A stretch of 64,000 nt of DNA from Chlorogloeopsis fritschii PCC 6912. GTDB lineage: Bacteria > Cyanobacteriota > Cyanobacteriia > Cyanobacteriales > Nostocaceae. Of the stretch, positions 31,788-39,838 are shown in pieces; within the stretch, counting starts at the first letter, position 1, and each line of letters begins with the position of its first letter. The stretch spans positions 1 through 64,000 of the forward strand of contig NZ_AJLN01000051.1 in the NCBI RefSeq assembly GCF_000317285.1, read 5' to 3'. A program made the position numbers and the translations under genes. The notes beneath the pieces were generated by a model. That model did no database searches, had not been told where the DNA came from, and was given only the letters and a program-made list of their open reading frames with translations.

Positions 31788-31802
31788 AGAAAAATAGCGT
31801 CT

Positions 31803-31834
31803 ACAGAGCCTGCTCAAGTATAAAGCGGCTCTGT
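31803..31834 (+). promoter_or_regulatory. leader hairpin of the 87-aa gene
   Basis: ACAGAGCC and GGCTCTGT are perfect 8-bp arms around a 16-nt loop. The hairpin lies between the putative promoter and the start codon at 31873, so it would form in the 5' untranslated RNA. Confidence 0.5.
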
Positions 31835-31872
31835 GACAGTCCTCTGGAAGATAGATTCAAGGGTTCTGTTCA

Positions 31873-32136
31873 ATGAAAAAGCACTATATTCTCAGCCTCA
31901 ATCCGACAGCCAAGCACGATTGGGATCGGTGTATTTTACGCGATCCACTGACTGCCAAGCGCCCAGATCTTGCAAAATTAGTTTCTGAAGCAGTCGGTGC
32001 TGACACAGGCAGTTATTTGGTAAGTGTAAATATTGAAATACAAGTTTTAGAACAAGCAGCAGTGCCTCAAGCTGAACAACTGTCTTTAAATGTTCCAGAG
32101 CTGAATGAAAAGCCACAATTAAGAGAAGTAGCTTAG
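31873..32136 (+). CDS. conserved-looking hypothetical protein, 87 aa
   Basis: The protein starts MKKHYILSLNPTAKHDWDRCILRDP and ends with a Glu/Leu-rich tail. No signal peptide, membrane segment or metal motif is seen. An AAGGG site lies about 10 nt before the ATG. The opposite-strand frame of 72 codons is a shadow. A palindromic promoter-like sequence and a leader hairpin lie upstream, so it appears to be a regulated single gene. I do not recognise the family. Confidence 0.65.
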   Translation: MKKHYILSLNPTAKHDWDRCILRDPLTAKRPDLAKLVSEAVGADTGSYLVSVNIEIQVLEQAAVPQAEQLSLNVPELNEKPQLREVA

Positions 32137-32254
32137 AACAAATATAAGCTGAAGGTGTTAAAGCAACTTAGGGAAGGTGAACAAGGATAATGGTTAATTG
32201 TAGAGACGTGACACGCGCATCTCTACTAAATATCCTTCTTTTGTATAAATTCCC

Positions 32255-33082
32255 ATGAACGTTGCAATCATTGGTTGTGGTTATGTAGGTTCTGCTGTTG
32301 CTCGTCATTGGCAACAAAAAATGACTTTAGTTGTCACTGCTACCACAACAACTCCTGAACGAGTTCCAGAATTACAATCACTAGCTCAACGAGTTGTAAC
32401 AGTCCAAGGAAGTGACTCAGAAGGGCTAAAATCAGTCTTAAAAAATCAAGATGCTGTACTTTTGAGTGTTGCTACAAAAGGGAGTGGCACCTACGAAGAA
32501 ACTTATTTACAGACTGCCCAGGCGTTAGTTTCAGTCTTAAAGCAGACACCAAGCGTTCAGCAACTGATATACACAAGTAGTTGTTCTGTGTATGGTGAAC
32601 AACACGGCGCATTGGTAGATGAAGAAACGCCAGTTGCACCGACAACTCCTAGTGGAACAATTCTCAGCGAGACTGAGCAAGTACTGCTTTCGGCATCTAG
32701 TGAAAATCTCCGCATTTGTATCCTACGTTTAGGCGGAATTTATGGCCCTCGTCGAGAACTGGTAAAAATATATCAAAGACTTGCTGGTACAACTCGTCCG
32801 GGTAGTGGTAATGAACCAGCCAACTGGATTCATCTTGATGATATTGTTGCTGCGATCGAGTTTGCCCGCCGCCACCGCTTTCAAGGTATTTATAATCTTG
32901 TGGATGACGACAATCTCACAAATGGTGAAATTGCTAATCGCGTGTGCGAAATCCACAATCTACCCAAAGTTACATGGGATTCTTCCCCAAGCAGTAAGCG
33001 TTCCTATAACGCTAAAGTGTCAAATAAAAAAATAAAAGAAGCCGGATACAAGTTTATTCATCCACAAATGCTTTTTAGCTAG
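32255..33082 (+). CDS. atypical NAD(P)-dependent SDR / epimerase-like protein
   Basis: The 275-residue protein opens with the dinucleotide-binding motif IIGCGYVGSAVARHW. It keeps the block YTSSCSVYG near residues 108-116, a substrate-side arm ending RLGGIYGPRREL, and GIYNLVDDDNLTNGEIA near residue 215. The usual Tyr-x-x-x-Lys pair of active SDRs is not found where expected (the segment reads TPSGTILSETEQ). It may therefore be a YeeZ-like atypical SDR that binds NAD(P) or another ligand. The gene lies upstream of the alpha/beta-hydrolase gene on the same strand. Confidence 0.8.
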   Translation: MNVAIIGCGYVGSAVARHWQQKMTLVVTATTTTPERVPELQSLAQRVVTVQGSDSEGLKSVLKNQDAVLLSVATKGSGTYEETYLQTAQALVSVLKQTPSVQQLIYTSSCSVYGEQHGALVDEETPVAPTTPSGTILSETEQVLLSASSENLRICILRLGGIYGPRRELVKIYQRLAGTTRPGSGNEPANWIHLDDIVAAIEFARRHRFQGIYNLVDDDNLTNGEIANRVCEIHNLPKVTWDSSPSSKRSYNAKVSNKKIKEAGYKFIHPQMLFS

Positions 33083-33236
33083 TCATCCGCTAACAGAATT
33101 TCAGATTTTGGTTTATCCCACAGATAAATCTGAAGCTTTTTCCATCAAGACATTATCAGTCATTAAAGCTAGAGATGATGTAAGTACTTTCTGCTTTTCT
33201 CTAAGATAAAATGACAGTTGTTTCCGATAAATTCCC

Positions 33237-34154
33237 ATGATTACTCAAGATAAACTAGCATCTTCTACTCAGTTTTATACCTGGCATAATTATTATTGTG
33301 CGTATGAAGTTTATAATCCAAGCAATTCAACACCTACGGGTATTCATTTACTGTTAATTCATCCTATCGGTGTTGGTTTATCAAGACAATTTTGGCAGCG
33401 ATTTTGTCGGGAATGGTATCAGCAAGGAAATAGCAATCAAATTTATAATCCTGATTTACTCGGTTGCGGCGAGAGCGAGAAACCCCATGTCGCTTGTACT
33501 CCAACTGATTGGGCAGAACAGTTACAACATTTTTTACAAACAGTAGTACAAAAACCTGTAGTTGTCGTAGTACAAGGTGCTTTATTTGCAGTTGCAATCG
33601 AATTAGTTAAAAAAGAACCAAATTTAATTGCTGGATTAGTACTTGCTACTCCTCCTGCTTGGCCATTAATTAAGAAAGAAGCACCAGAGTGGCAAAAAAA
33701 AGGTGTTTGGAACTTTTTAAATTCTCCTTTGGGTAATCTTTTTTATCGCTATGCCCGCAGAGAGAAATTTTTACGTGATTTCTCAACTAAACAGTTATTT
33801 GAATCTGCCGATGATATTGATTCAGAATGGTTAGATACTTTACGTAAAGGTGCAGAAGATATTACCAGTCGCTATGCAGTTTTTTCTTTTTTGGCTGGCT
33901 TTTGGTTAAAGGATTATAGTAGTGCAGTTGTCTCTATTCAGCAACCAACATTGGTAGTTATAGGTGAAAAAGTATCGAGTATTTCTCAAGAAGGGAAAAA
34001 ACTTACAGCAGATGAGTGGTTAGCTGACTATCTCACAGCTTTACCTCAAGGGCGCGGGAAAAAAGTTCCTGGTCGAAATATTCTACCATATGAGTCTACA
34101 ACTGAGTTTGTAAATACGATATCGCCATTTATAAATGAAATAGATTCCGATTAA
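33237..34154 (+). CDS. alpha/beta-hydrolase-fold protein lacking the Ser nucleophile
   Basis: The 305-residue protein has the alpha/beta-hydrolase layout: HLLLIHPIGVGLSRQFWQR after the first strand, IYNPDLLGCGESEKP with the oxyanion-side loop, and a nucleophile-elbow position VVVVVQGALFAVAIEL. There the usual Gly-x-Ser-x-Gly is replaced by Val-Gln-Gly-Ala-Leu. A cap-like region and a late strand PTLVVIGEKVSS are present. With no serine, cysteine or aspartate at the elbow, it may be non-hydrolytic or use another residue. Cytosolic; substrate unknown. Confidence 0.8.
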   Translation: MITQDKLASSTQFYTWHNYYCAYEVYNPSNSTPTGIHLLLIHPIGVGLSRQFWQRFCREWYQQGNSNQIYNPDLLGCGESEKPHVACTPTDWAEQLQHFLQTVVQKPVVVVVQGALFAVAIELVKKEPNLIAGLVLATPPAWPLIKKEAPEWQKKGVWNFLNSPLGNLFYRYARREKFLRDFSTKQLFESADDIDSEWLDTLRKGAEDITSRYAVFSFLAGFWLKDYSSAVVSIQQPTLVVIGEKVSSISQEGKKLTADEWLADYLTALPQGRGKKVPGRNILPYESTTEFVNTISPFINEIDSD

Positions 34155-34211
34155 ATTGTGTTCTTAAATATTAAATTAACCCATTGCTTGTAGTTACGAT
34201 TAGCTATTTTT

Positions 34212-34275
34212 GTAGGGTAGACACCGTCTAACTTGTCTGAAATACCTATTTTTAGATTTTGGGCAGTGCCCACCT
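34212..34275. repeat. dispersed palindromic element, family A copy 4 (degenerate)
   Basis: It begins GTAGGGTAGACACCG and ends GGGCAGTGCCCACCTT, recognisable but with several changes in the left end and interior compared with the copies at 18428 and 50198. Confidence 0.6.
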
Positions 34276-34436
34276 TTTATTGAGAATTGTGCAATATTTT
34301 AATCTAACCAAACAATAAATCAGCAATTTATAAAAGATAATACAGGGAAGAAAACATAAGTTTTCCCCCTGTATTCAATATGTTTGATGATTGCGTTTAG
34401 GAAGCAACGAAAATTTTACAACTTTCACCAAGATTT

Positions 34437-34928
34437 TTAAATTTCAGCACCTGCTTTTGGTTGAGCACCCATCGGCGATACATAGTCGCGGAAAAGAGTA
34501 ATCTGTTGACCAAAATCTAACTGTTTAATCTTGTTAAAAAGTTCTTGAGCTTGTGAGGAAAGTTCGTAATTAGCAGGCATTGGAATGATTGTAGCGTTCT
34601 CCATTCCTTGGGCAAGGCGATACCAAAATAGTAATTTGGTAGTGTCGCTAAAAGAGCCGTACTCACGAGCTAATTGATTATCTGCTTTATTAATCAAGTC
34701 TCGCTGAAGTTGTAGTTGTTCTTCATGAGATAATTCCTTAACTTGATTAAACAAACCTTCAGCAACTTCTGGCGAAACTGTGCTAGCACCAGGAGCAGCA
34801 GGAGTAATAGAATCACCCATTTCTTTGTAGATAAACCAGAACAATGCTAGCTGTTCATCTACTGGTAAATTTTGAAAAGCCTGTACGTGTTCGCGAATAT
34901 TTGGATCGTTAGATTGAGTAAATGTCAT
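34437..34928 (-). CDS. helical carotenoid protein (OCP N-terminal domain homologue)
   Basis: The 163-residue protein covers only the carotenoid-binding all-helical domain of orange carotenoid protein; the NTF2-like regulatory domain is absent. Family blocks are EQLALFWFIYKEMGDSITPA, AEGLFNQVKELSHEEQLQ, YGSFSDTTKLLFWYRLAQGM and the QQITLFRDYV segment. Y34 and W102 correspond to OCP Tyr44 and Trp110, which contact the carotenoid. HCPs quench singlet oxygen or phycobilisome energy. GGAG lies before the chosen ATG, six codons inside the longest frame. Confidence 0.92.
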   Translation of the reverse strand: MTFTQSNDPNIREHVQAFQNLPVDEQLALFWFIYKEMGDSITPAAPGASTVSPEVAEGLFNQVKELSHEEQLQLQRDLINKADNQLAREYGSFSDTTKLLFWYRLAQGMENATIIPMPANYELSSQAQELFNKIKQLDFGQQITLFRDYVSPMGAQPKAGAEI

Positions 34929-35151
34929 TATGAACTCCGATTGCAATTACATTACTTAACACTACTAGCAAAGTTATCAAAGTAGACTTTGAAATCGAAC
35001 CCTACTGAAGACAGATGTATCTCAATCAAAGAGAAGAACAATTGAAAAATAAAAATGGCTAATGGTTAATAGCTAATGGTGAATGACTAATGAGAATAAA
35101 TAATTTGCTATTAGCAATCACATCGCTAGCTAAATATTCATAAGGTGATTA

Positions 35152-36030
35152 ATGATGGATAGACGTTTAGAAGGCAAAGTGGCTATTATCACAGGTGCTG
35201 GTGCTGGTATTGGAGAGGCTATTGCCCATAAATTTGCCAAAGAAGGTGCTTCTGTTGTTGTCAATGGACTAGCAGACGATCCAATTGAAGATGTGGCGCA
35301 AAAAATTAAACATTATGGCGGCAAAGCGATCGCCTATGCAGGTGATGTTTCACAAGAATTTCACGCTCAAAACTGCGTGCAAACAGCAATTAACGCCTAC
35401 GGTAAGTTAGATATTCTAATTAACAATGCTGGAGTATTTCTCGCTACAGCCGAAACTCAAGACTATCCTGTTGAGGTATTCGATGAAACCATCCGCATGA
35501 ATCTACGTTCAGCATTTTTAATGACAAAATACGCACTGCCACACCTGCAAAAAACACGGGGTAACATTGTCTCGGCTGGTTCGGAAGCAGGCTTTAATGG
35601 TTTAGCATACAATACACCATACGGCGGCACCAAAGGCTGGATGCATTCATTTATGAAGGGTGTTGCTGTAGAACAAGCCAAACATGGTGTTCGAGCTAAC
35701 TGTGTATGCCCTGGCGCAATTGATACTGCTTGGACACACAAAGAAGAAGGGCCAATGAACACCGAGATGGAAAAGACTCTCATTCAAGCCACACCAATGG
35801 GGCGACGCGGTACACCAGAAGAAATGGCAAATGTCTACGCTTTTATCGCTTCTGATGAAGCAAGTTACGTAACGGGTGCATTATGGCTAGCTGATGGTGG
35901 TGTCACTGTCGCCAAAGGAGCTGTTGGCAAAGAAACTCCATTCTGGTTGCGTTCTGAACCAAAGGGTGAATTACGCCTCGATCATTCTCGCGAAGGTTTG
36001 GAGAATAAGGAAACACAGTCACGGATGTAG
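35152..36030 (+). CDS. SDR-family oxidoreductase
   Basis: This classical short-chain dehydrogenase has 292 residues, longer than usual because of a charged tail of about 35 residues. Seen motifs are the cofactor site TGAGAGIGEAIA, NNAG, the serine in IVSAGSEAG, the catalytic YGGTK and the LADGG near the C-terminus. It reduces or oxidises a small carbonyl or alcohol substrate; specificity is unclear. It starts the plus-strand half of the stress island, divergent from the helical carotenoid protein gene. Confidence 0.9.
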   Translation: MMDRRLEGKVAIITGAGAGIGEAIAHKFAKEGASVVVNGLADDPIEDVAQKIKHYGGKAIAYAGDVSQEFHAQNCVQTAINAYGKLDILINNAGVFLATAETQDYPVEVFDETIRMNLRSAFLMTKYALPHLQKTRGNIVSAGSEAGFNGLAYNTPYGGTKGWMHSFMKGVAVEQAKHGVRANCVCPGAIDTAWTHKEEGPMNTEMEKTLIQATPMGRRGTPEEMANVYAFIASDEASYVTGALWLADGGVTVAKGAVGKETPFWLRSEPKGELRLDHSREGLENKETQSRM

Positions 36031-36122
36031 GCAGAAAGAGGACACGGGGACACGGAGAAATATGTTTGATAATTTCTCCGCGTCTTCACAAGCGTCACCG
36101 CCTCTCACCCTCCCCGCGTCAA

Positions 36123-36599
36123 TCATTCCCCTCGCTTCTCATAATCTTCGCTAGATGTAGGATCTAATTCCCAACGCCTGTCGTCGCGCTGCTCTAAAAT
36201 TTCGTTTGTTCGCAGGAATGCCTTATCATCCATCTCTAGTCCGACAGCAGCACCAAGTTCATCAACAATATCTTGATCGGGAGTAGGGGCAGTGCCACCA
36301 ACTGCTTCATCACCTACGTCTGCCTCTAGTTCCCAAGCTGCATCTATATCACCCCCTGTTATTTCTGGGCTAGCTTCTGCGTTCCCCTGTGTCTGATACC
36401 GTTGTTTGCGATCGCCTATGTTATAACCTGGCTCATCCTTCACACCAGTGCCGTAAGATTCTGTAATTTCCTGGGGTAAGTCAGAAATTTGCGATCGCAA
36501 ATCTTCCTGTTGGGGTTGCTTGTCTGGATCTACTTGATTGAGTTGAGCTTCTAAATCTTCTTGAGCTTGATAATCTTGTTGAGATTGTGGATTTACCAT
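36123..36599 (-). CDS. DUF6335-family acidic protein
   Basis: The 158-residue, strongly acidic and Gln/Asp-rich protein has a disordered N-terminal half and a conserved C-terminal half (TGGDIDAAWELEADVGDEAV, TPDQDIVDELGAAVGLE, RRWELDPTSSEDYEKR). This matches what I recall as DUF6335. The ATG was chosen over a 9-codon-longer frame because AAAGGA precedes it. Its composition resembles hydrophilic desiccation-associated proteins, which fits its neighbours. The function is unknown. Confidence 0.75.
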   Translation of the reverse strand: MVNPQSQQDYQAQEDLEAQLNQVDPDKQPQQEDLRSQISDLPQEITESYGTGVKDEPGYNIGDRKQRYQTQGNAEASPEITGGDIDAAWELEADVGDEAVGGTAPTPDQDIVDELGAAVGLEMDDKAFLRTNEILEQRDDRRWELDPTSSEDYEKRGE

Positions 36600-37253
36600 A
36601 AATACTTGTCCTTTCTGCACCCTCACGATAACGCTTTATTTTCCAACGTTTGTCGTCCTAAAGTTCTATCCCTTTAGGATGAAAAGAATTTCACTCTTTG
36701 GAGCGAAGAGCAAATAGAAATTTCTGCATAACCTTAAAAGAGTGAATCCACGCTATAGCCACTTCATCTAAAGTTATGAGTTATGAAACACAGGCATAAA
36801 TTATTTTTCTTTTGCCTTAGAAAAATCATAGCTCATAACTATTTTTTTAATCTAGACTTCAAGCAAAAATATTTTTTGTTTCTTTCCTAAGACATATCAA
36901 ATTCATATTAATGAATATTTCTATTGAATGAAGAAATCTAAAATATCAAAATCCAAAATGTTTGTATAACTAAGAGTTCATGGTCAAGTCACATAGGATT
37001 GAGCTAGGGTTTATAAAAGGAGTCTCCTCTGTTCAATTAAATAATCTTTAATAGAATGTAGTAGAGCTTCATTTTATAAATTCTAGCCATTTTTTAATTG
37101 AGACAGCTATTATTTTATTTTCATCTATCTTTCTAAAAAAGTTGTATCAATTTTAGATATTGTCAAATTCATAAAAATTAATTTTAGTATCCTAGTTAAA
37201 CTAAACAGCTAACAAATAAATATTAATTTAATATCGTTAGCGGAGGTAGAAAG
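36600..37253. other. AT-rich intergenic region with a terminator-like hairpin
   Basis: No protein gene is seen over 654 bp. A long hairpin with a following T-run lies at 36772-36848, although no plus-strand gene ends before it. The rest is AT-rich and unique. It is a divergent promoter region between the DUF6335 and DUF2267 genes. Confidence 0.55.
36772..36848 (+). terminator. terminator-like hairpin without an annotated upstream gene
   Basis: The arms AGTTATGAGTTATGA (36772-36786) and TCATAGCTCATAACT (36826-36840) pair with one G-U. An inner AGGCA/TGCCT stem sits between them, and ATTTTTTT follows. The T-run is correct only for plus-strand transcription. The nearest plus-strand gene upstream ends at 36030. 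Confidence 0.5.
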
Positions 37254-37655
37254 GTGAAATATGACGAGTTTGTTAAACACGTTGAAAGTGTTGCTCAATT
37301 AAATTCTCGTGAAGAGGCAGAACGTGCTACCCGTGCAACACTAGAAACAATTAGAGAGCGGATAGTTGGCGATGAAGCTAATCACTTAGCTGCGCAGTTA
37401 CCAGAAGAGTTGGCAGGATACTTACGTGGTCGAGAAGGTGAGAGTGGTCAAGCATTTTCTATGCAAGATTTTATATCTAAGGTAAGTGAAAAAGAAGGTG
37501 TTGACCCAACTGCGGCAGTGATACATATCCGCTCTGTATTCACAGTCTTACAAGATGCAGTCACACCTGGCGAATTTGCTGATTTTCAACATAATTTTTC
37601 AGAAGATTATGCAGAACTGTTTCCTATTTCTCCAAGTAGTGAACTACCTGCATAA
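37254..37655 (+). CDS. DUF2267-domain protein
   Basis: The 133-residue protein carries the DUF2267 pattern: MKYDEFVKHVESVAQL, EEAERATRATLETIRERI, HLAAQLPEELAGYL, FISKVSEKEGVD and the C-terminal QHNFSEDYAELFP. It begins with GTG behind a GGAGG site. The fold is all-helical and soluble. In many bacteria such genes sit with general-stress proteins; here it heads the plus-strand run of stress genes. The molecular role is unknown. Confidence 0.85.
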   Translation: MKYDEFVKHVESVAQLNSREEAERATRATLETIRERIVGDEANHLAAQLPEELAGYLRGREGESGQAFSMQDFISKVSEKEGVDPTAAVIHIRSVFTVLQDAVTPGEFADFQHNFSEDYAELFPISPSSELPA

Positions 37656-37822
37656 AAGTAGGGGTTTAGACGCACTCTGCAAAGCTTTTTACAAAGTACG
37701 TCAAGTCGCCCGTAGAAGAAGTTATGAGTTTGGAATGAATACAGTATCACTCGTAACTAGAGGTCAATAACCTTTACTGAAATAACTAATATCAAGTTGT
37801 AAAAAAAATACAAGGAAATTCA

Positions 37823-38911
37823 ATGGCACTTAACAATTCCAACAAGAAAAAAGTCGCTATCCTCATTGAAAACGGTGTAGAGGATTCAGAATTTCAAGTA
37901 CCATACAATGCGCTCAAACAGGCGGGGATGGAAGTAGTTGTCCTTGGTTCCCGCATGAACGAAAAATATCATGGAAAAAACAATAAAGTTTCCATGCAGC
38001 CTGATGGAACGGCAACCGAAGCAGTGGCTGCTGAATTTGATGCTGTCATTATTCCCGGTGGCATGGCTCCCGACAAAATGCGACGGAACCCCAACATGGT
38101 ACGCTTTGTCCAAGAAGCGATGCAGCAAGGAAAATTAGTAGCCGCAGTTTGCCATGGCCCGCAACTTTTAATTGAAGGTGATTTGCTCAAAGGTAAACAA
38201 GCTACTGGCTTCATTGCAATTCGCAAGGACATGATCAACGCTGGTGCGAATTACATAGATGAACCCTTGGTAATTGACGGTAACTTAATTACATCTCGTC
38301 AACCTGGAGACTTAGCTATATTTACCACAGCTATTTTGAGCCGTTTGGGATATGGCGGTAAAGAAGCTGCATTACCTCAGGAAAATGACCAAACAGCAGA
38401 ATGGTGGAAACTGGCTGATGCTTGGGGTGGTTCTACCAAAGGTGAGATAACTAAAGCTTTGAATACTGCCTTAGCTGGTGAACGCTATGCACTAGAAGCA
38501 CTAGAAAAATACATTGAAAAAGAATCAGATACACAAGTAAAATCTCTGTTTCAAGAGATGGTTCCACTGAGACAACGTCATATCCAAAGATTGGAAGGAC
38601 GACTGAACGAACTTGGAGAAAAACCTTCCTTAGCTGCCAATATTGCTGACAAGTATGCCAAGGTGAAAACTACTTTTACAGGTAGTGACGATATTTATCA
38701 GTTACGTTCCGCCTTGGGTGATTTGCAAACTGGTATAGGTGATATTGGCAATTTATGTGCAGCACTTACCGATCCAGTATCAACTAGGATTTTCACAGAA
38801 ATTCACCAAGATTTGTTGATGTACGAGCAGCGTCTAGCGGATCTGTATCGGGCACGAATGGGCGCACAGGTGAAGCCGACTCAGCCTACTACAGGGGCAG
38901 CGGTGAGCTAG
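37823..38911 (+). CDS. DJ-1/PfpI protein fused to a ferritin-like helical domain
   Basis: Residues 1-185 form a PfpI/DJ-1 domain (KKKVAILIENGVEDSEFQVP, IIPGGMAPD, with C110-H111 in AAVCHGPQLL). Residues about 205-345 form a four-helix domain (EITKALNTALAGERYALEAL, PLRQRHIQRLEGR, LCAALTDPVSTRIFTEIHQD) like the DUF2383/ferritin-like group. DJ-1 members act as proteases, glyoxalases or deglycases; the ferritin-like part may bind metal. The fusion length of 362 is about twice a single PfpI. It is likely cytosolic and stress-related. Confidence 0.85.
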   Translation: MALNNSNKKKVAILIENGVEDSEFQVPYNALKQAGMEVVVLGSRMNEKYHGKNNKVSMQPDGTATEAVAAEFDAVIIPGGMAPDKMRRNPNMVRFVQEAMQQGKLVAAVCHGPQLLIEGDLLKGKQATGFIAIRKDMINAGANYIDEPLVIDGNLITSRQPGDLAIFTTAILSRLGYGGKEAALPQENDQTAEWWKLADAWGGSTKGEITKALNTALAGERYALEALEKYIEKESDTQVKSLFQEMVPLRQRHIQRLEGRLNELGEKPSLAANIADKYAKVKTTFTGSDDIYQLRSALGDLQTGIGDIGNLCAALTDPVSTRIFTEIHQDLLMYEQRLADLYRARMGAQVKPTQPTTGAAVS

Positions 38912-38913
38912 GT

Positions 38914-38942
38914 AGGGACTAGGGGCTAGGGACTAGGGGCTA
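38914..38942. repeat. heptanucleotide tandem repeat (GGGACTA/GGGGCTA)
   Basis: Four alternating 7-bp units, GGGACTA and GGGGCTA, directly follow the stop codon of the PfpI fusion gene. Related CCCTAGC units appear on the other strand sense near 48329-48358, and CCTAGTC units inside the histidine kinase gene at 25812-25839. Confidence 0.8.
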
Positions 38943-39041
38943 GAACGTGAATCAGAATTCTCCGCGTCCCCGCGTCTCCATCTCCCCGTGTCCTCTTCCC
39001 AATCCCCGATACCCTTTTCGCTTAGTGAAGGAGATATACAA

Positions 39042-39737
39042 GTGACATCAACATCTGGAAATGAGTTGAGCGGTGGTAAAGGTGAAGCTAGTGAAGCCGA
39101 ACGTTGGGCTTCTTTAATTGGTGGTGGTGCCTTGGTGCTAATGGGCTTAAGAGAACGATCGCTCAAGGGCGCATTGATGGCACTGGCGGGTGGAGGTTTA
39201 ATTTATCAGGGTGCGACTAAACAAAGCACAGCAAAACAAGTGCAGGAAGCAATCGGCATGAGTCAAGCTATCAGAGTTGAAAAGACGGTAACAATAAATA
39301 AAGGGGCAGATGAACTTTACCGCTTTTGGCACAATTTCGAGAATCTACCTAGATTCATGAAACATCTCAAGTTTGTAAAAGTGTATAACGATAAGCGTTC
39401 TCATTGGATAGCCAATGCACCCTTAGGTCAAAGCGTAGAGTGGGATGCAGATATTCTAGAAGACCGTGAAAACGAGTTTATTTCTTGGGCATCGGTAGAA
39501 GGGGCAGATGTTGACAACTCTGGTTTTGTCCGCTTCACAAAAGCACCAGGCGATCGCGGCACTGAAGTAAAAGTTGTTATGGAATATAATCCACCTGGCG
39601 GAGCGTTGGGAGCCGCTGTAGCCAAACTCTTTGGTGAAGAACCAGAACAACAGATTGGTGATGAATTACGCCGTTTCAAAATGCTGATGGAAGCAGGTGA
39701 AATCGCTACAACCGAAGGGCAGCCAACAGGGAAATAG
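39042..39737 (+). CDS. SRPBCC-family protein with N-terminal membrane segment
   Basis: From the GTG at 39042 it is 231 residues. GGAG lies at good spacing upstream, whereas the longer frame begins inside repeat DNA. Two short hydrophobic glycine-rich segments near residues 25-60 (ASLIGGGALVLMGL, GALMALAGGGLIYQG) resemble DUF2892-type membrane hairpins. Residues 75-215 form an SRPBCC/polyketide-cyclase-like lipid-binding domain (ELYRFWHNFENLPRFMKHLK). It may bind a hydrophobic ligand at the membrane. It belongs to the stress island. Confidence 0.85.
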   Translation: MTSTSGNELSGGKGEASEAERWASLIGGGALVLMGLRERSLKGALMALAGGGLIYQGATKQSTAKQVQEAIGMSQAIRVEKTVTINKGADELYRFWHNFENLPRFMKHLKFVKVYNDKRSHWIANAPLGQSVEWDADILEDRENEFISWASVEGADVDNSGFVRFTKAPGDRGTEVKVVMEYNPPGGALGAAVAKLFGEEPEQQIGDELRRFKMLMEAGEIATTEGQPTGK

Positions 39738-39838
39738 GGAATAGGTTACAGGTGACAGTTTTTCCCTATAACCTGTAACCTGTCCCCTGTCCCCTATACA
39801 TTCCTAGTCCCCAGCCAAAATCTAGAGTCTAAATTGAT

